A stretch of DNA of 64,000 nt from Enterococcus raffinosus (GCF_001886185.1 NZ_JXLA01000015.1:32847-96846), one strand, 5' to 3'; positions 43,122 to 52,752 are shown, counted from the first letter of the stretch. Translations and numbers: made by a program. The notes: generated from the sequence alone by a model not told the origin.

Positions 43122-43814
43122 CTAATCAAAGATAGACCTTAACGCTTCGCTTAATAATATCTCGAATTGATTCAACGTGGTCCCAAAGAAAAGATTTGGC
43201 TGGTATTCCGACAATACTTGCGGCGCATAGGTGCCTGTGCTGATGGTCAGTGTTGCTAGCTGCCCAATACGGGACTGCTTCTCTCCAACGAAAGCAATGA
43301 GATCAATCTGATGATCCTTTGCCATTTTCGCAAGTTCGGCCAAACGAAAAGTATCGCCTGAATTAGAAATGATGATAATCAATACATCCTTTTCAACTCG
43401 TTCTCGAAGAAATTCTAAATGACTATTAGCTGTCGCGCGAAAGCCGTAAAGATTTAGCTTCTCAGAGAAATGGTTCGCGATATTTTGCGAAAAACCGGAG
43501 CCCAAGATCATGAGTCGCTTATCACAGTATTTAGACAATAGACGAATAAATTCATCTCGTTCTTCGTTTGAAAATTTCTTGGGAGAGCTAGTTGTTGACT
43601 GCTTGTTTGCATAGGCAAAGACCAGCTCACTATAACCGGAATAGCCGATTTTTTTCGCCATATTGATGATGGTAGCCGTTGAAACATAAGACGCCTTCGC
43701 TACCTCTCGAATGCCTAGGCTTTTTAGGGAATCACGATTTTTATCCATAAATCGTAAAACCGCAGCTTCCGAATCATTCAACTGATATTTATCGATTAGC
43801 GTTTCTGTATCCAT
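43122..43814 (-). CDS. RpiR/MurR-family regulator
   Basis: About 230 residues: an N-terminal HTH ('LNDSEAAVLRFMDKN', 'REVAKASYVSTATIINMAKKIG') and a C-terminal SIS domain ('LMILGSGFSQNIANHFSEKL', 'IIIISNSGDTFRLAELAK') that binds phosphosugars. It faces the gene pair 43854-45785, which includes a PTS EIIC, and probably controls it. The start is taken as ATG 43812-43814 with GAGGTGG upstream. Confidence 0.92.
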   Translation of the reverse strand: MDTETLIDKYQLNDSEAAVLRFMDKNRDSLKSLGIREVAKASYVSTATIINMAKKIGYSGYSELVFAYANKQSTTSSPKKFSNEERDEFIRLLSKYCDKRLMILGSGFSQNIANHFSEKLNLYGFRATANSHLEFLRERVEKDVLIIIISNSGDTFRLAELAKMAKDHQIDLIAFVGEKQSRIGQLATLTISTGTYAPQVLSEYQPNLFFGTTLNQFEILLSEALRSIFD

Positions 43815-43853
43815 TAGGTCCACCTCAAATTCTTTCGTTAGGAGTATTATAGC

Positions 43854-44471
43854 ATGACAGAAAAAAAATTTATTCAAGATCCTTGGGCAAAGATGACTAC
43901 CCGAAACGGCTTACGCGGCGATGAAGTAATCTCCGCATTACAAAAATCTATTCGTCGAGGAAAAGAAAAGGATGCCTGCGAATTTGCCTACGAGATGTAT
44001 ATTACCTCACCACAATTTGAAGAAAAACTATGGAGACGCTTATTAGCAATCAGTGTGGAGGACATCGGTATGGGAAATCCTATGGCGGCACTGATGATCA
44101 ACAACTTGAATCTAATGCGTCAGGAATTCCAATACAATGAATCAGACCGTGCGATGTTTTTCTTCCATGCCATCCGCTATTTATGCGGCTCAGAAAAGGA
44201 TCGTTCCTCAGATCTTCTAAAAAATATTGTTATTAAAAGCTTCGCTATGGGATATGTCCCTGAAATTCCAGATATTGCCCTTGATAAACACACGACACGT
44301 GGGCAAGAGATGGGACGTGGCTCCGAACACTTTTTACATGAAGCAAGTAAAGTTATTCCTCAAGCAAAAGTAGAGAATGACTACAAAGAACAATATGAAG
44401 AAATCATAAAAAAATATGACCCGAATCATGTCGTACCAAGCACGTTTGACTTTAATCCTTGGCAGGTATAG
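43854..44471 (+). CDS. Stand-alone RarA/MgsA C-terminal-domain protein
   Basis: The 205-residue protein resembles the C-terminal tetramerisation part of the RarA (MgsA) AAA+ ATPase: 'ISALQKSIRRGKEKDACEFAYEMY', 'RRLLAISVEDIGMGNPMAALM', and further helices. The ATPase domain with Walker motifs is absent. It lies 12 bp upstream of a PTS EIIC gene and opposite an RpiR regulator, so it is cotranscribed with sugar uptake rather than with recombination genes. TTAGGAG precedes the ATG. Its role is unknown; a structural scaffold or nucleic-acid-binding protein is possible. Confidence 0.75.
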   Translation: MTEKKFIQDPWAKMTTRNGLRGDEVISALQKSIRRGKEKDACEFAYEMYITSPQFEEKLWRRLLAISVEDIGMGNPMAALMINNLNLMRQEFQYNESDRAMFFFHAIRYLCGSEKDRSSDLLKNIVIKSFAMGYVPEIPDIALDKHTTRGQEMGRGSEHFLHEASKVIPQAKVENDYKEQYEEIIKKYDPNHVVPSTFDFNPWQV

Positions 44472-44483
44472 GAGGACACAAGT

Positions 44484-45785
44484 ATGGAAAACTCTACGTT
44501 CATCATGAAACTTAATGACCTACTAAGTCCAGTAGCAGCAAAAATTGGAAATCAGCGACACCTCAAAGCCATTTCTAGTGGGATGATGTTTGGACTGCCC
44601 TTCATCGTAATTGGCTCTTTTTTTCTAATTTTCGCCAATCCACCGATTAACATTGATCGCTACAATCCAGAAACAGCCAATTTCTTTATGAAATTTATGG
44701 CTGGATGGAAGGATTTTGCAGTCGCTAATTATGATTTGATCACTGCTCCATACAATTTAACCATGGGAATTATCGGACTGATCAGTGTCTTCGGTATTGC
44801 TTTTTCTCTTGCTAGTGAATACAAAATCAATCCATCCATGAATGGCATGGTCGCATCTGTCATTTTCCTAATGGTCTGCACACCCGTAATGGAAGGAACA
44901 ATAAACTTAAATTATTTGGGAACAAACGGTCTTTTCGTAGCCATCCTAATCGGTCTATTAGTCGTTGAAGTGAACCGAGTGTTTGAAGTGAGAAATATCA
45001 AGCTAAAATTGCCAGATACCGTTCCACCTATGGTAGCCACTTTCATCAATACACTGGTTCCACTGTTGACAAACATCATCCTTTTTTACGGAATCAATCT
45101 GATCTTTTTACTAACAACCAAAAAGATTTTTCCAGAAACAGTGATGCAGATTTTGACTCCCGCTACAAATATCGCTGGGAGTCTTGGTGGGTTCTTATTG
45201 ATCGTCACTTTGGGAAACATTCTATGGTTATTCGGCATCAATGGCTCGTCTATTATTTTTCCAATTGTCTTTACTTTAGGAATGGCGCAAACAGGTTTGA
45301 ATGCCGAACAGATGGCGAATGGAGAAACAATGACTCACCTGATGAATCTGCAAATGTTCCGTATCTCTGTTTTAGGAGGCGCTGGTGGAACCCTTGGTCT
45401 AGTGCTTTTAATGATACGAAGCAAGGTTTCAGAATATCGAACAATTGGAAAACTTTCCCTTATTCCGGGGATCTGTTCGATCAATGAACCCGTTATTTTT
45501 GGGCTTCCGATTGTCTTCAATCCAATTTTGGCAATTCCATTTTTAATTACACCGGTAATTTCATTATTATTGACGTATGTTGCGCAAAGTGTCGGTCTGA
45601 TTAGTGTCGGATTCATCGTTGATCCATCCTTCACGCCCTTTTTCGCACAAGCGTATCTTTCAAGTATGGACTGGCGTAATATCGTCTTTTGCTTCGTATT
45701 GATCCTTATAAGTGTTGTTATCTACTATCCGTTTTTCAAAGTAATGGAGAACAACAAGACGAAGCTAGTGGAAGAAGAACAATAA
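44484..45785 (+). CDS. PTS EIIC permease, lactose/cellobiose family
   Basis: A 433-residue polytopic protein with 'GMMFGLPFIVIGSFFLIFANPP', 'LPDTVPPMVATFINTLVPLLTN', 'LWLFGINGSSIIFPIVFTLGMA' and 'GICSINEPVIFGLPIVFNPILAIPF', which carries the substrate Glu of the family. The sugar is not predictable. No EIIA or EIIB gene is present here. The gene follows the RarA-C-like gene with an AGGAGG site, and both are opposite the RpiR regulator. Confidence 0.92.
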   Translation: MENSTFIMKLNDLLSPVAAKIGNQRHLKAISSGMMFGLPFIVIGSFFLIFANPPINIDRYNPETANFFMKFMAGWKDFAVANYDLITAPYNLTMGIIGLISVFGIAFSLASEYKINPSMNGMVASVIFLMVCTPVMEGTINLNYLGTNGLFVAILIGLLVVEVNRVFEVRNIKLKLPDTVPPMVATFINTLVPLLTNIILFYGINLIFLLTTKKIFPETVMQILTPATNIAGSLGGFLLIVTLGNILWLFGINGSSIIFPIVFTLGMAQTGLNAEQMANGETMTHLMNLQMFRISVLGGAGGTLGLVLLMIRSKVSEYRTIGKLSLIPGICSINEPVIFGLPIVFNPILAIPFLITPVISLLLTYVAQSVGLISVGFIVDPSFTPFFAQAYLSSMDWRNIVFCFVLILISVVIYYPFFKVMENNKTKLVEEEQ

Positions 45786-45796
45786 AAGCGAGCTAC

Positions 45797-45844
45797 AAAA
45801 AAACAGTCAAGTAACGGTATCAATACCGTTGCTTAACTGTTTTT
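45797..45844. terminator. Bidirectional intrinsic terminator
   Basis: An imperfect long stem centred on AACGGTAT CAA TACCGTT with AAACAGT/ACTGTTT ends and T on both exits, between the converging EIIC and HIT-like genes. Confidence 0.8.
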
Positions 45845-45865
45845 CATCTGTCATCTTTTCTGTAT

Positions 45866-46654
45866 CTATCTCACTATACTCTCCCTAAACTCTTCTCCCA
45901 AAGCGAGCAGATGCTCCTTCGAGAAATTCTGTGCCAAGCGATAGCCGACAAAGTATGGTGAAACGATAAAACGAGGGGTTATCTTGGCGATGTATTTGCC
46001 GTTCTTTTCAAACAGAAAAAGATTGTAGCTATCACAGCGTCCATGATGATAGGTGTTCAATATGTAATCAACTGTTTTTTGAATGAAATCAGCTAATTGA
46101 ATAATGGCTTCAGGAGCTTCAGCATCCACTAGGATATTGATCTCTAAAAAGCCCATCACCGGCATGGTGGAAAAATTAATCTCGATATTCTTGTCTGAGA
46201 GAACAGAGATTCCTGTAAAGTTCCCAGAATGAATATTTTTCTCACCATCCATCTCCTTTAATCCGACGATTTGCATATGGGGATGCTTCAAGCTGCCGCC
46301 AGATAGAGGTCCATGATTTTTATAAAAGAGCACGGATTCGAATTGCGGATCGTTCTTCGTTTTTGTCCAGCAGTCGAAGGCGAAAGCAAATAATTCTCGA
46401 TTTTGTTCCTTTGTATAGGTCGAGATGTCCTTATTATGATCGTTGCTCTCGATTATAATGGTTTGGAACGTGTCCTGTAAGGTCTGATATTTATTGAGAA
46501 TCCATAGCATTTCCTTTTCCCTTTTCAGGATGTTCTCTTCTTCTGCATAATCGCAAAAGGGGCAGCCGATCTTTTCCGATCCATGATGCTGCGGTTTGCC
46601 ATTGGCCGCTAACGGCAAGAAAACCAATGCTTGTTCCTCTTTTTTCTCTTTCAT
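45866..46654 (-). CDS. HIT/GalT-superfamily protein (DUF4931-like)
   Basis: The 262-residue protein has 'IGCPFCDYAEE' with a likely zinc-binding Cys pair, the active-site-like 'GGSLKHPHMQIVGL' (HPHMQ is a HxHxQ-type nucleotidyl-transfer motif as in GalT) and 'YNLFLFEKNGKYIAKITPRF'. It fits DUF4931, a branch of the GalT-like nucleotidyltransferases. The substrate may be a sugar phosphate, in line with the adjacent PTS genes, but it is separated from them by a terminator and convergent. AGGAG precedes the start. Confidence 0.8.
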   Translation of the reverse strand: MKEKKEEQALVFLPLAANGKPQHHGSEKIGCPFCDYAEEENILKREKEMLWILNKYQTLQDTFQTIIIESNDHNKDISTYTKEQNRELFAFAFDCWTKTKNDPQFESVLFYKNHGPLSGGSLKHPHMQIVGLKEMDGEKNIHSGNFTGISVLSDKNIEINFSTMPVMGFLEINILVDAEAPEAIIQLADFIQKTVDYILNTYHHGRCDSYNLFLFEKNGKYIAKITPRFIVSPYFVGYRLAQNFSKEHLLALGEEFRESIVR

Positions 46655-47554
46655 CGATAAGCAACTCCTTATAGCCGTGTTTAATTGTTGGAATGCACCG
46701 CGTTAGTTATTGGCAAACGTCCAAAACAGATGAACGGCATTCATTTTTTAAAAAATGTTGTAACTTAAGAATATCATCTTTTAAAAAAAAGTGACATACA
46801 ATAGGTTATGTACGCCACTTCTTATCCTTACTCTTAGGTTGTTTCACATTTATCCCTAGCTAAATTCCCCACTTCAATCACATCCCCTGAATCTTTTTTG
46901 ACAATCATAAAATCAAAATTTTTTATTTTTGTTTTGAACCAGGAACGCTTTTTTAGTTTTCGATTGCTCATTTCTTTCTTCCAACTCTTCAAGTCTATTA
47001 GAAATATACTTGAAATCATTATTACGGTAACTTTTACTAAATTTGAATTTAAAGGTTGCGAAATATCATTATTTTTCATAAATAGCTCATACTGTCGTTT
47101 CGTTTTTTCTATCAACTATTTCTTCCAGCCTTCTTTCCTCGCGAATGAGCTCTTAATTACGCTAACCGTATATTACATTCGATAAATAATAGATCAATGG
47201 ACTATCCTTTAGACTTTAAAGTTTTCTTTTCCATCCGCTCTCAATGTTTATCCATGCTTTTCATCGTACCATCATAAACAATACATTTATCTCTTATCCA
47301 TAAAAGAATTTAGTAGGACTCGTGATATGTCGTTGCTTTTATCATGAACAAAATCTGTTTCTCTTCTATTATCATCTATCATCGCGATAGTAATCTGGAA
47401 AAAACTCTTTTATTTCATCACCATCAACATGATTATAGCAATCATACTCATATTTCTATTAGGGATTCATTTTTCTATAAGCGCCCTAACGATTCATTCA
47501 ACTATTTATAGATAACGAGGTAAGGCTACTATGTCACTTTACCTCAACACAATA
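46655..47554. other. 900-bp region with doubtful frames only
   Basis: A 93-codon minus frame (46834-47115, start 'MIEKTKRQYELFMKNN', a hydrophobic centre, basic end) and an overlapping 95-codon plus frame exclude each other; neither has a good ribosome-binding site. Upstream of the minus frame another phase reads 'ELIREERRLEEIVDRKNE', so a decayed gene is likely. A hairpin (GAGGTAA ... TTACCTC) at 47518-47546 follows the rpiB-like gene. Confidence 0.3.
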
Positions 47555-48004
47555 TTATTCTTTTTCAATAGTGGAAATCATTTTTACTCTATTCTGATGT
47601 CTACCACCTTCAAAAGAAGTTTCCAACCATTCCTTCACAATCATTTTAGCAAGTTCACTCCCAACAACTCTTGAACCAAAAGCTAAAATATTTGTGTTGT
47701 TGTGTTCCCTAGATAGTTTAGCAGAATAGGGTTCACTGCACACCACCGCACGAATTCCAGTCACTTTATTTGCTGTAATAGAGATTCCCACACCTGTTCC
47801 ACAAATAAGTATCCCTAGATCAAATGAACCACTTGAAACCTCTTCAGCTACTCTTTTTCCATATATTGGATAATCTGTCCTTTCAGTAGAATAGGATCCA
47901 AAATCTTTTACTTCATGACCTAGCTCTTCTAAATAATCACTAATCATTGGCTTCAATTCAAAACCAACGTGATCACTTCCGATCGCAATTCTCATTTCAC
48001 TCAT
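47555..48004 (-). CDS. rpiB: Ribose-5-phosphate isomerase B type (RpiB/LacAB fold)
   Basis: The 149-residue enzyme shows 'IAIGSDHVGFELKPMISDYL', the active-site Cys in 'LGILICGTGVGISI', 'HNNTNILAFGSRVVG' and 'FEGGRHQNRV'. This is the RpiB signature set; related allose-6-phosphate isomerases share it. It follows the epimerase gene by 8 bp and belongs to the same operon, so it probably interconverts the aldose and ketose phosphate of the imported sugar. The start may be the ATG at 48004 or the internal ATG three codons on. Confidence 0.93.
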   Translation of the reverse strand: MSEMRIAIGSDHVGFELKPMISDYLEELGHEVKDFGSYSTERTDYPIYGKRVAEEVSSGSFDLGILICGTGVGISITANKVTGIRAVVCSEPYSAKLSREHNNTNILAFGSRVVGSELAKMIVKEWLETSFEGGRHQNRVKMISTIEKE

Positions 48005-48012
48005 CCCTTCAA

Positions 48013-48666
48013 CTATTGCCTTAATTCATTAACAATCTCTTTATAAGAACCCTCTTTGCCAAAAAGTGCTGAGGTTCCTAAAACAAAGCCACTCACACCC
48101 ATACTGCTTAATTCATCTATTTTATTCGAAGATATCGCACCGTCTACCATCACTTTAAAATCATACACTTCAGCATAAGATACTGCCTTTTCAATTTTTG
48201 TATTGACGTAATCCAAATAGCTTTGTCCAGAGAAGCCTGGATTGACGGTCATAATCATTAAATAGTCTATTAGGAAAAATAATTCTTTGATTGTCTCAAT
48301 CGATGTGCCTGGATTTATTGCCAACCCAACTTTCTTTCCCTTATCATGAATAAGAGAAAGTGTTCTTGCAGGCTGGAGGTCTGCTTCAGGATGAATATAA
48401 ATAATATCTGCACCCATGTCTGCAAACATTTCAACATATTTAGAAGGCTCTGTTATCATCAGATGAACATCAATGGTCTTAGTTGTTGCCTTACGAATCA
48501 ATTCCAAATCTTGAATTCCCATCCCAAAATTTGGCACAAATGTACCATCCATGATATCTATATGAAAAATATCAATATCTGCCTTCTCTAAGTTGCGTGT
48601 ATCTTCCTCCAAATTTGAGAATGAGGCACACATCATAGACGGACACAAAATTCTTTCTTTGTTCAC
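48013..48666 (-). CDS. Ribulose-/allulose-phosphate 3-epimerase
   Basis: About 217 residues of a TIM barrel with 'MMCASFSNLEEDTRNLEKA', 'FHIDIMDGTFVPNFGMG' (catalytic Asp and metal His), 'DVHLMITEPSKY', 'YIHPEAD', 'MTVNPGFSGQSYLD' and 'VMVDGAISSNKI'. It could be Rpe or the allulose-6-phosphate epimerase AlsE; with RpiB next door an allose- or pentose-type pathway fits both. I take the GTG at 48664-48666, with AAAGGG upstream, as start. Confidence 0.92.
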   Translation of the reverse strand: MNKERILCPSMMCASFSNLEEDTRNLEKADIDIFHIDIMDGTFVPNFGMGIQDLELIRKATTKTIDVHLMITEPSKYVEMFADMGADIIYIHPEADLQPARTLSLIHDKGKKVGLAINPGTSIETIKELFFLIDYLMIMTVNPGFSGQSYLDYVNTKIEKAVSYAEVYDFKVMVDGAISSNKIDELSSMGVSGFVLGTSALFGKEGSYKEIVNELRQ

Positions 48667-48685
48667 AAAAACACGCCCTTTCTCT

Positions 48686-49660
48686 TTATCTTGCACCAGA
48701 ACCCAATCTTCTAAAGGTTAATCTTCTACCCTTCAATGCAATAGACATTGTATAAATCCCTTCAGGTGAACTCATCCCACTTAACCCTGCATCTCCAATG
48801 GCATGGATATCCGCACCTGTCATTTTCGACCACAATGTACATTGACGAATCGTATCGTCATCCGCACCTTCCACAGAACAATCTAAGAAGGACATTATCA
48901 ATGTTCCTGGTTTATAAGTATGGGCGTATGTGGTTATTTCTCTAATATCTTCTACGTTGATTCCAGGCCGACACCCTGGCATTGGTAAACAAATAACATC
49001 TGCTCCCGCATCAATTAATTCCTTAACAAATTTTTTATGCTCAGCCATAGGGACTTGTGGGTCTCCCAAGACCTTTTCAAAAACTCCATCCTCCCATTTT
49101 CCTGCAAAGATAAGTGCATTGTCCCCGATAACTTCTTTTGCTAATCTCGTTGATTTAACGATTGCTTCATAAGAAGTCTTCGTTCCAGGATTGCCAGCTA
49201 AGACAATAAAATCTACTTCTTCATGTAATGCCTTTTCTAGATTTCCCTTCGATGCTACTCTATCTTCATTGACTAAAACCTTTTCAGGAGATGTAGATGT
49301 AGTGCTGTCATCACCTGCTCCGCATTCCAAGTAAATTCCTAGAGGTACATTGATAATTTTTTTCATTTCTTTTAAACGATATTGTTTCGTACAAAAGGCT
49401 TGACTGGTCTCATCCCATTCCTCGACAATCAACCCTTCTTGCACGGCATCTGATTTCATAGAATACCCATTAAAGAAAATCATGTCTGCTCCAAAAGCTT
49501 GACTGATCTCAGCATTCGTAGTTCCTTCACAGAGACTATGCCCAATAAAATTTTGACATAATACTGTTCTTCCTTCGCTTGCTAAAATCGATGTTTTAAG
49601 CTCTGAAGCGGTCATGTTTCTTATTTCACTTTTGCTGCTACTTATCAATCTTCTGACCAT
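48686..49660 (-). CDS. DUF7916-like TIM-barrel (PEP-mutase-like) protein of PTS loci
   Basis: About 324 residues. The pattern 'GRTVLCQNFIGHSLCEGTTN', 'ADMIFFNGYSMKSDAV', 'NVPLGIYLECGAGDDS', 'FIVLAGNPGTKTSYEAIVKS', 'DAGADVICLPMPGCRPG' and 'DIHAIGDAGLSGM' indicates a TIM-barrel protein of the PEP-mutase/isocitrate-lyase kind, often found near PTS genes and now assigned to a DUF. The reaction is unknown. It heads an operon with an epimerase and RpiB, with GGAGG 8 nt before its ATG. Confidence 0.72.
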   Translation of the reverse strand: MVRRLISSSKSEIRNMTASELKTSILASEGRTVLCQNFIGHSLCEGTTNAEISQAFGADMIFFNGYSMKSDAVQEGLIVEEWDETSQAFCTKQYRLKEMKKIINVPLGIYLECGAGDDSTTSTSPEKVLVNEDRVASKGNLEKALHEEVDFIVLAGNPGTKTSYEAIVKSTRLAKEVIGDNALIFAGKWEDGVFEKVLGDPQVPMAEHKKFVKELIDAGADVICLPMPGCRPGINVEDIREITTYAHTYKPGTLIMSFLDCSVEGADDDTIRQCTLWSKMTGADIHAIGDAGLSGMSSPEGIYTMSIALKGRRLTFRRLGSGAR

Positions 49661-49836
49661 CTTTAATTCCTCCAAAAATTTTATATGCTTTTTATATTTG
49701 AATGTTGATTTTTACTATAAGGATCATGAATCCTAATTCTTTGATTTTTAATTTCTAGTCATCTTACACTGGTTCAAAATGTAAGGTATACTTAAGTTGC
49801 GCATTATCACTGAGTCTATCAGGAAAGGATAAATCA

Positions 49837-50697
49837 ATGTTACTTACAAAATTATCTGATCATTCTAATTTTTCTGAGCGAGAAACATTTGTTGCTGAAT
49901 ATGTTTTAGAGCATGGAAATAGCGTCTGTAATATGACCATACAGGAGTTAGCGAAAGTTACTTATAGTTCACCCTCTACGATAATGAGATTGTGTAAAAA
50001 AGTTTCTACTAAGGGGTTCTCTGATTTTAAAATCCAACTCAGTAGAGAGCTCGCAGACAACGAATCCTTTCCAACGAAAAGTAATTATAATTTTCCTTTC
50101 CAAAAAGGAGATTCTTATGAAACTGTCATTGACAATATTTTTTATGTGTACAAAAACTCTATTAGCGAAGTTCGCTCAGAGTTTAATGTCAAACAGCTTT
50201 ACAAAATCATAGAGACGATACACACAGCTAAATACCTTGACATATATGGGCAAGGATCTTCTCAAGCATCAGCCTTTGAGTTCAAAAGTAAAATGATTCG
50301 ATTAGGGACTCCCATTCATCTCGAGTCATGTTATACTGAACAGCTACATCAAGCAGTTAATTCAAACAATTCCCATGTTGCCATAGTGATTTCTCATTCC
50401 GGTGAGAATCCAGAAACATTAAAAATTGCTCACGCACTGAAGAAATCAGACACACCAATTATCTCTATCACAAAAGATAAAAATACTATGCTAGCTAAAA
50501 TTTCAGATTATAGTATCTATACCGGAATAAATGAAGCTAAATTACTCAAAAGTAAAATGGAGACATTCAGCTCTAGTATCGCAGTGCAGTATATCCTTGA
50601 TTGTCTATATAGCTTCATTTATCTAAGGCAATTCGATCAAAATTTAAAAAACACTAAGAAAAACGAAATTGAACTTAGAAAACGTTTTTTCGAATAG
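49837..50697 (+). CDS. RpiR/MurR-family regulator
   Basis: A 286-residue protein with the N-terminal HTH ('NMTIQELAKVTYSSPSTIMRLCKKVS') and a C-terminal SIS domain ('YLDIYGQGSSQASAFEFKSKM', 'HVAIVISHSGENPETLKIAHAL'). It lies between two minus-strand units, the EIIC gene and the three-gene sugar-phosphate operon, and is the likely controller of both. AGGAAAGG precedes the ATG. The effector is expected to be the phosphorylated substrate. Confidence 0.92.
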   Translation: MLLTKLSDHSNFSERETFVAEYVLEHGNSVCNMTIQELAKVTYSSPSTIMRLCKKVSTKGFSDFKIQLSRELADNESFPTKSNYNFPFQKGDSYETVIDNIFYVYKNSISEVRSEFNVKQLYKIIETIHTAKYLDIYGQGSSQASAFEFKSKMIRLGTPIHLESCYTEQLHQAVNSNNSHVAIVISHSGENPETLKIAHALKKSDTPIISITKDKNTMLAKISDYSIYTGINEAKLLKSKMETFSSSIAVQYILDCLYSFIYLRQFDQNLKNTKKNEIELRKRFFE

Positions 50698-50706
50698 TGT
50701 GACTTT

Positions 50707-50733
50707 GTTACAAGAGCTGTCAGCTCTTGTAAC
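50707..50733. terminator. Bidirectional intrinsic terminator
   Basis: A 13-base perfect inverted repeat GTTACAAGAGCTG / CAGCTCTTGTAAC around one base, between the convergent RpiR and EIIC genes. Confidence 0.75.
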
Positions 50734-50747
50734 ACTCATCCTTCTCA

Positions 50748-52025
50748 CTACTTATCGATTATTTCTCCTTCAATTCTCATTTCCTCTTCACGTTCAAAAG
50801 CTTTGACAAATGGATAGTAGATTAATGCTCCTAAAGCAACATTCAATATTGTCGCAAGAATGTATTTCCAATCCCCAGATGCAATGAATCCGATAATTAC
50901 CGGAGGAGTAGCCCACGGCAATTCAATAAACGGCTTTGCTAAAACACCTAATTGACAAGCCCCATAAGTAAAGAAAGCACCGAGGGTTCCACTAAGTACA
51001 AATGGAATAATTAACATGGGATTCATTACAACGGGAAGCCCAAATACCACTGGCTCAACAATAGAAAAGAATGCAGCTGGAAATGACGCGATAGAAAAAG
51101 TTTTCAAATGTTTTAGTCTTGAGAATAACAAGAGCACCAATAATCCTAAAACAGGTCCTGTCCATAGGCACGTTCTTTCAAGAGCAGTAGTCCAAATATG
51201 ATTCATAGATTGACCAGCTACTTTTGCTGCACCATTTTCTGCAATCCATGTCAGTTTCAATGGATCTAAGATACCTTGAAACAGAGAATCTGCATGGATT
51301 CCAAAAGCCCAAAGTAATTTACTAAAGAAACCATAAAACGTAAATATGATAATATTATCTGCACCACTAAAAATTGGATCAAGGAGCGTTCTCATAATAT
51401 TCATAATATCTAACTGAAGAATTGTTCTTGCAAACCAGTAGAGAATTCCCACTGTAGCAAACGGAATTAGTGAAGAAAACGCGGCACCTACTGCTGGCGG
51501 AACGCCATCAGGCATTCGAATAACAATGTTTTTTTGAATGAATACTTTGTAAATTTTCAGAGCTAAGATAGAAGTAATCATGGTTGGGAATAATCCCGCT
51601 GCTCCAAAAGTGGATACGTCAATGCTACCATCCACAATTTTATCTATGTTGATCATAATGAATGCCATTAAACTAATCAGAGCTGAATTGGTTCTATCAA
51701 GATCATACTCATTTGCGTAATTAATACCTATAGAAACAGAAAAGTATAAGGTCATAAAACCCATTGAGAGTGAATTCATGAGACCAATTGAGTCCGCATA
51801 ATTTGAAAGAAATGGAAGTATGGGCTTTTCAGTCCCCATCGATGTAGTTCCTAACAAAGAAACGAGTAGCATCACACTTCCAAATAGAATAAAGGGCATG
51901 ATATTAACCATGCTGTTCTTTATAATGTTAAGCGTAGGTCGATTAAATACTTTCATTAAAACAGGAGTCATTTTATAGGTAATGTAATTGGTTAATCTAT
52001 CCATAAATTTTGAATCGTTTTTCAT
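50748..52025 (-). CDS. PTS EIIC permease, lactose/cellobiose family
   Basis: About 425 residues with 10 or so TM segments. Conserved features: 'NSMVNIMPFILFGSVMLLVSLL', 'MPDGVPPAVGAAFSSLIPFATV', 'LLWAFGIHADSLFQGILDPL' and 'SIVEPVVFGLPVVMNPMLIIPF' with the family Glu. It probably imports the sugar handled by the epimerase and RpiB enzymes in the adjoining operon. EIIA and EIIB genes are not in the window. The start at 52023-52025 has GGGAGG upstream. Confidence 0.92.
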   Translation of the reverse strand: MKNDSKFMDRLTNYITYKMTPVLMKVFNRPTLNIIKNSMVNIMPFILFGSVMLLVSLLGTTSMGTEKPILPFLSNYADSIGLMNSLSMGFMTLYFSVSIGINYANEYDLDRTNSALISLMAFIMINIDKIVDGSIDVSTFGAAGLFPTMITSILALKIYKVFIQKNIVIRMPDGVPPAVGAAFSSLIPFATVGILYWFARTILQLDIMNIMRTLLDPIFSGADNIIIFTFYGFFSKLLWAFGIHADSLFQGILDPLKLTWIAENGAAKVAGQSMNHIWTTALERTCLWTGPVLGLLVLLLFSRLKHLKTFSIASFPAAFFSIVEPVVFGLPVVMNPMLIIPFVLSGTLGAFFTYGACQLGVLAKPFIELPWATPPVIIGFIASGDWKYILATILNVALGALIYYPFVKAFEREEEMRIEGEIIDK

Positions 52026-52752
52026 TTCGATACCTCCCAAAATAATTCGACAAAAGTAGAGTACTCAGCGCTAAGTATTAATAATCCTCTTGCCTTGACC
52101 TTAGTATATTTTGATAACTTCATAGGGTAAATCTTTTTTCATAGGTTCGGTAATTTATACCAAGAAATCGTTTCCATCCGCATCTTTAGATCGAATTTTT
52201 TACCACACAATTTTTAAAACATTACTGTGTTTCGTTCTAAAAAAATATGTGCGTGTAAGTTAACTTTGACAATTGATAGCATTCATTTATTAATAAGTAG
52301 TACCTAAACCTGAATGATTATCATTGATTGCTATGCGTTTGTGATGGATATTTTATAGAAGAAAAGTAGAGAGATGCCAAACTCAAATCGTTTAACTATT
52401 GTTCAAAGTGAACAAGTTACATATTTTTCAAGCCTTAAAAATAACCAAAACTCTTGAACCTTGTGTACAAGAAAACAGTGTAACTTAATAGAAATAGAAG
52501 AAGAACTCTGATCGAATTTTAGATTCGCAAAGTTCTTCTTCTATATTTACAACAAACAACTACTTATAATTTGAACAATATTTATTAATAGATAGTTAAT
52601 GTAGTTTTTTTGCTAATTCTTTCTTGAAATAATTGCCATTTAAATCTAAAGGTCACAACTCTCCAACGAATAACCCAAAAAATCTATCCTAAGAAAGAAA
52701 TGTTTATCTCTCTCTTAAGATAGATTTATTTCGTACGGAGAACAATCCAGAG
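52026..52752. other. Gene-free region with hairpins
   Basis: No gene is supported. A hairpin at 52496-52542 has AGAAGAAGAACT and AGTTCTTCTTCT arms. A 15-bp stem with one G-T pair at 52680-52727 (T-run on the minus-strand exit) follows the LRR remnant and is probably its old terminator. Confidence 0.4.

Noticed and set aside
46834..47185. Overlapping frames on both strands (93 and 95 codons)
   Set aside because: They exclude each other, lack ribosome-binding sites and show no family; at best one is a decayed gene, so they are recorded only in the region note.
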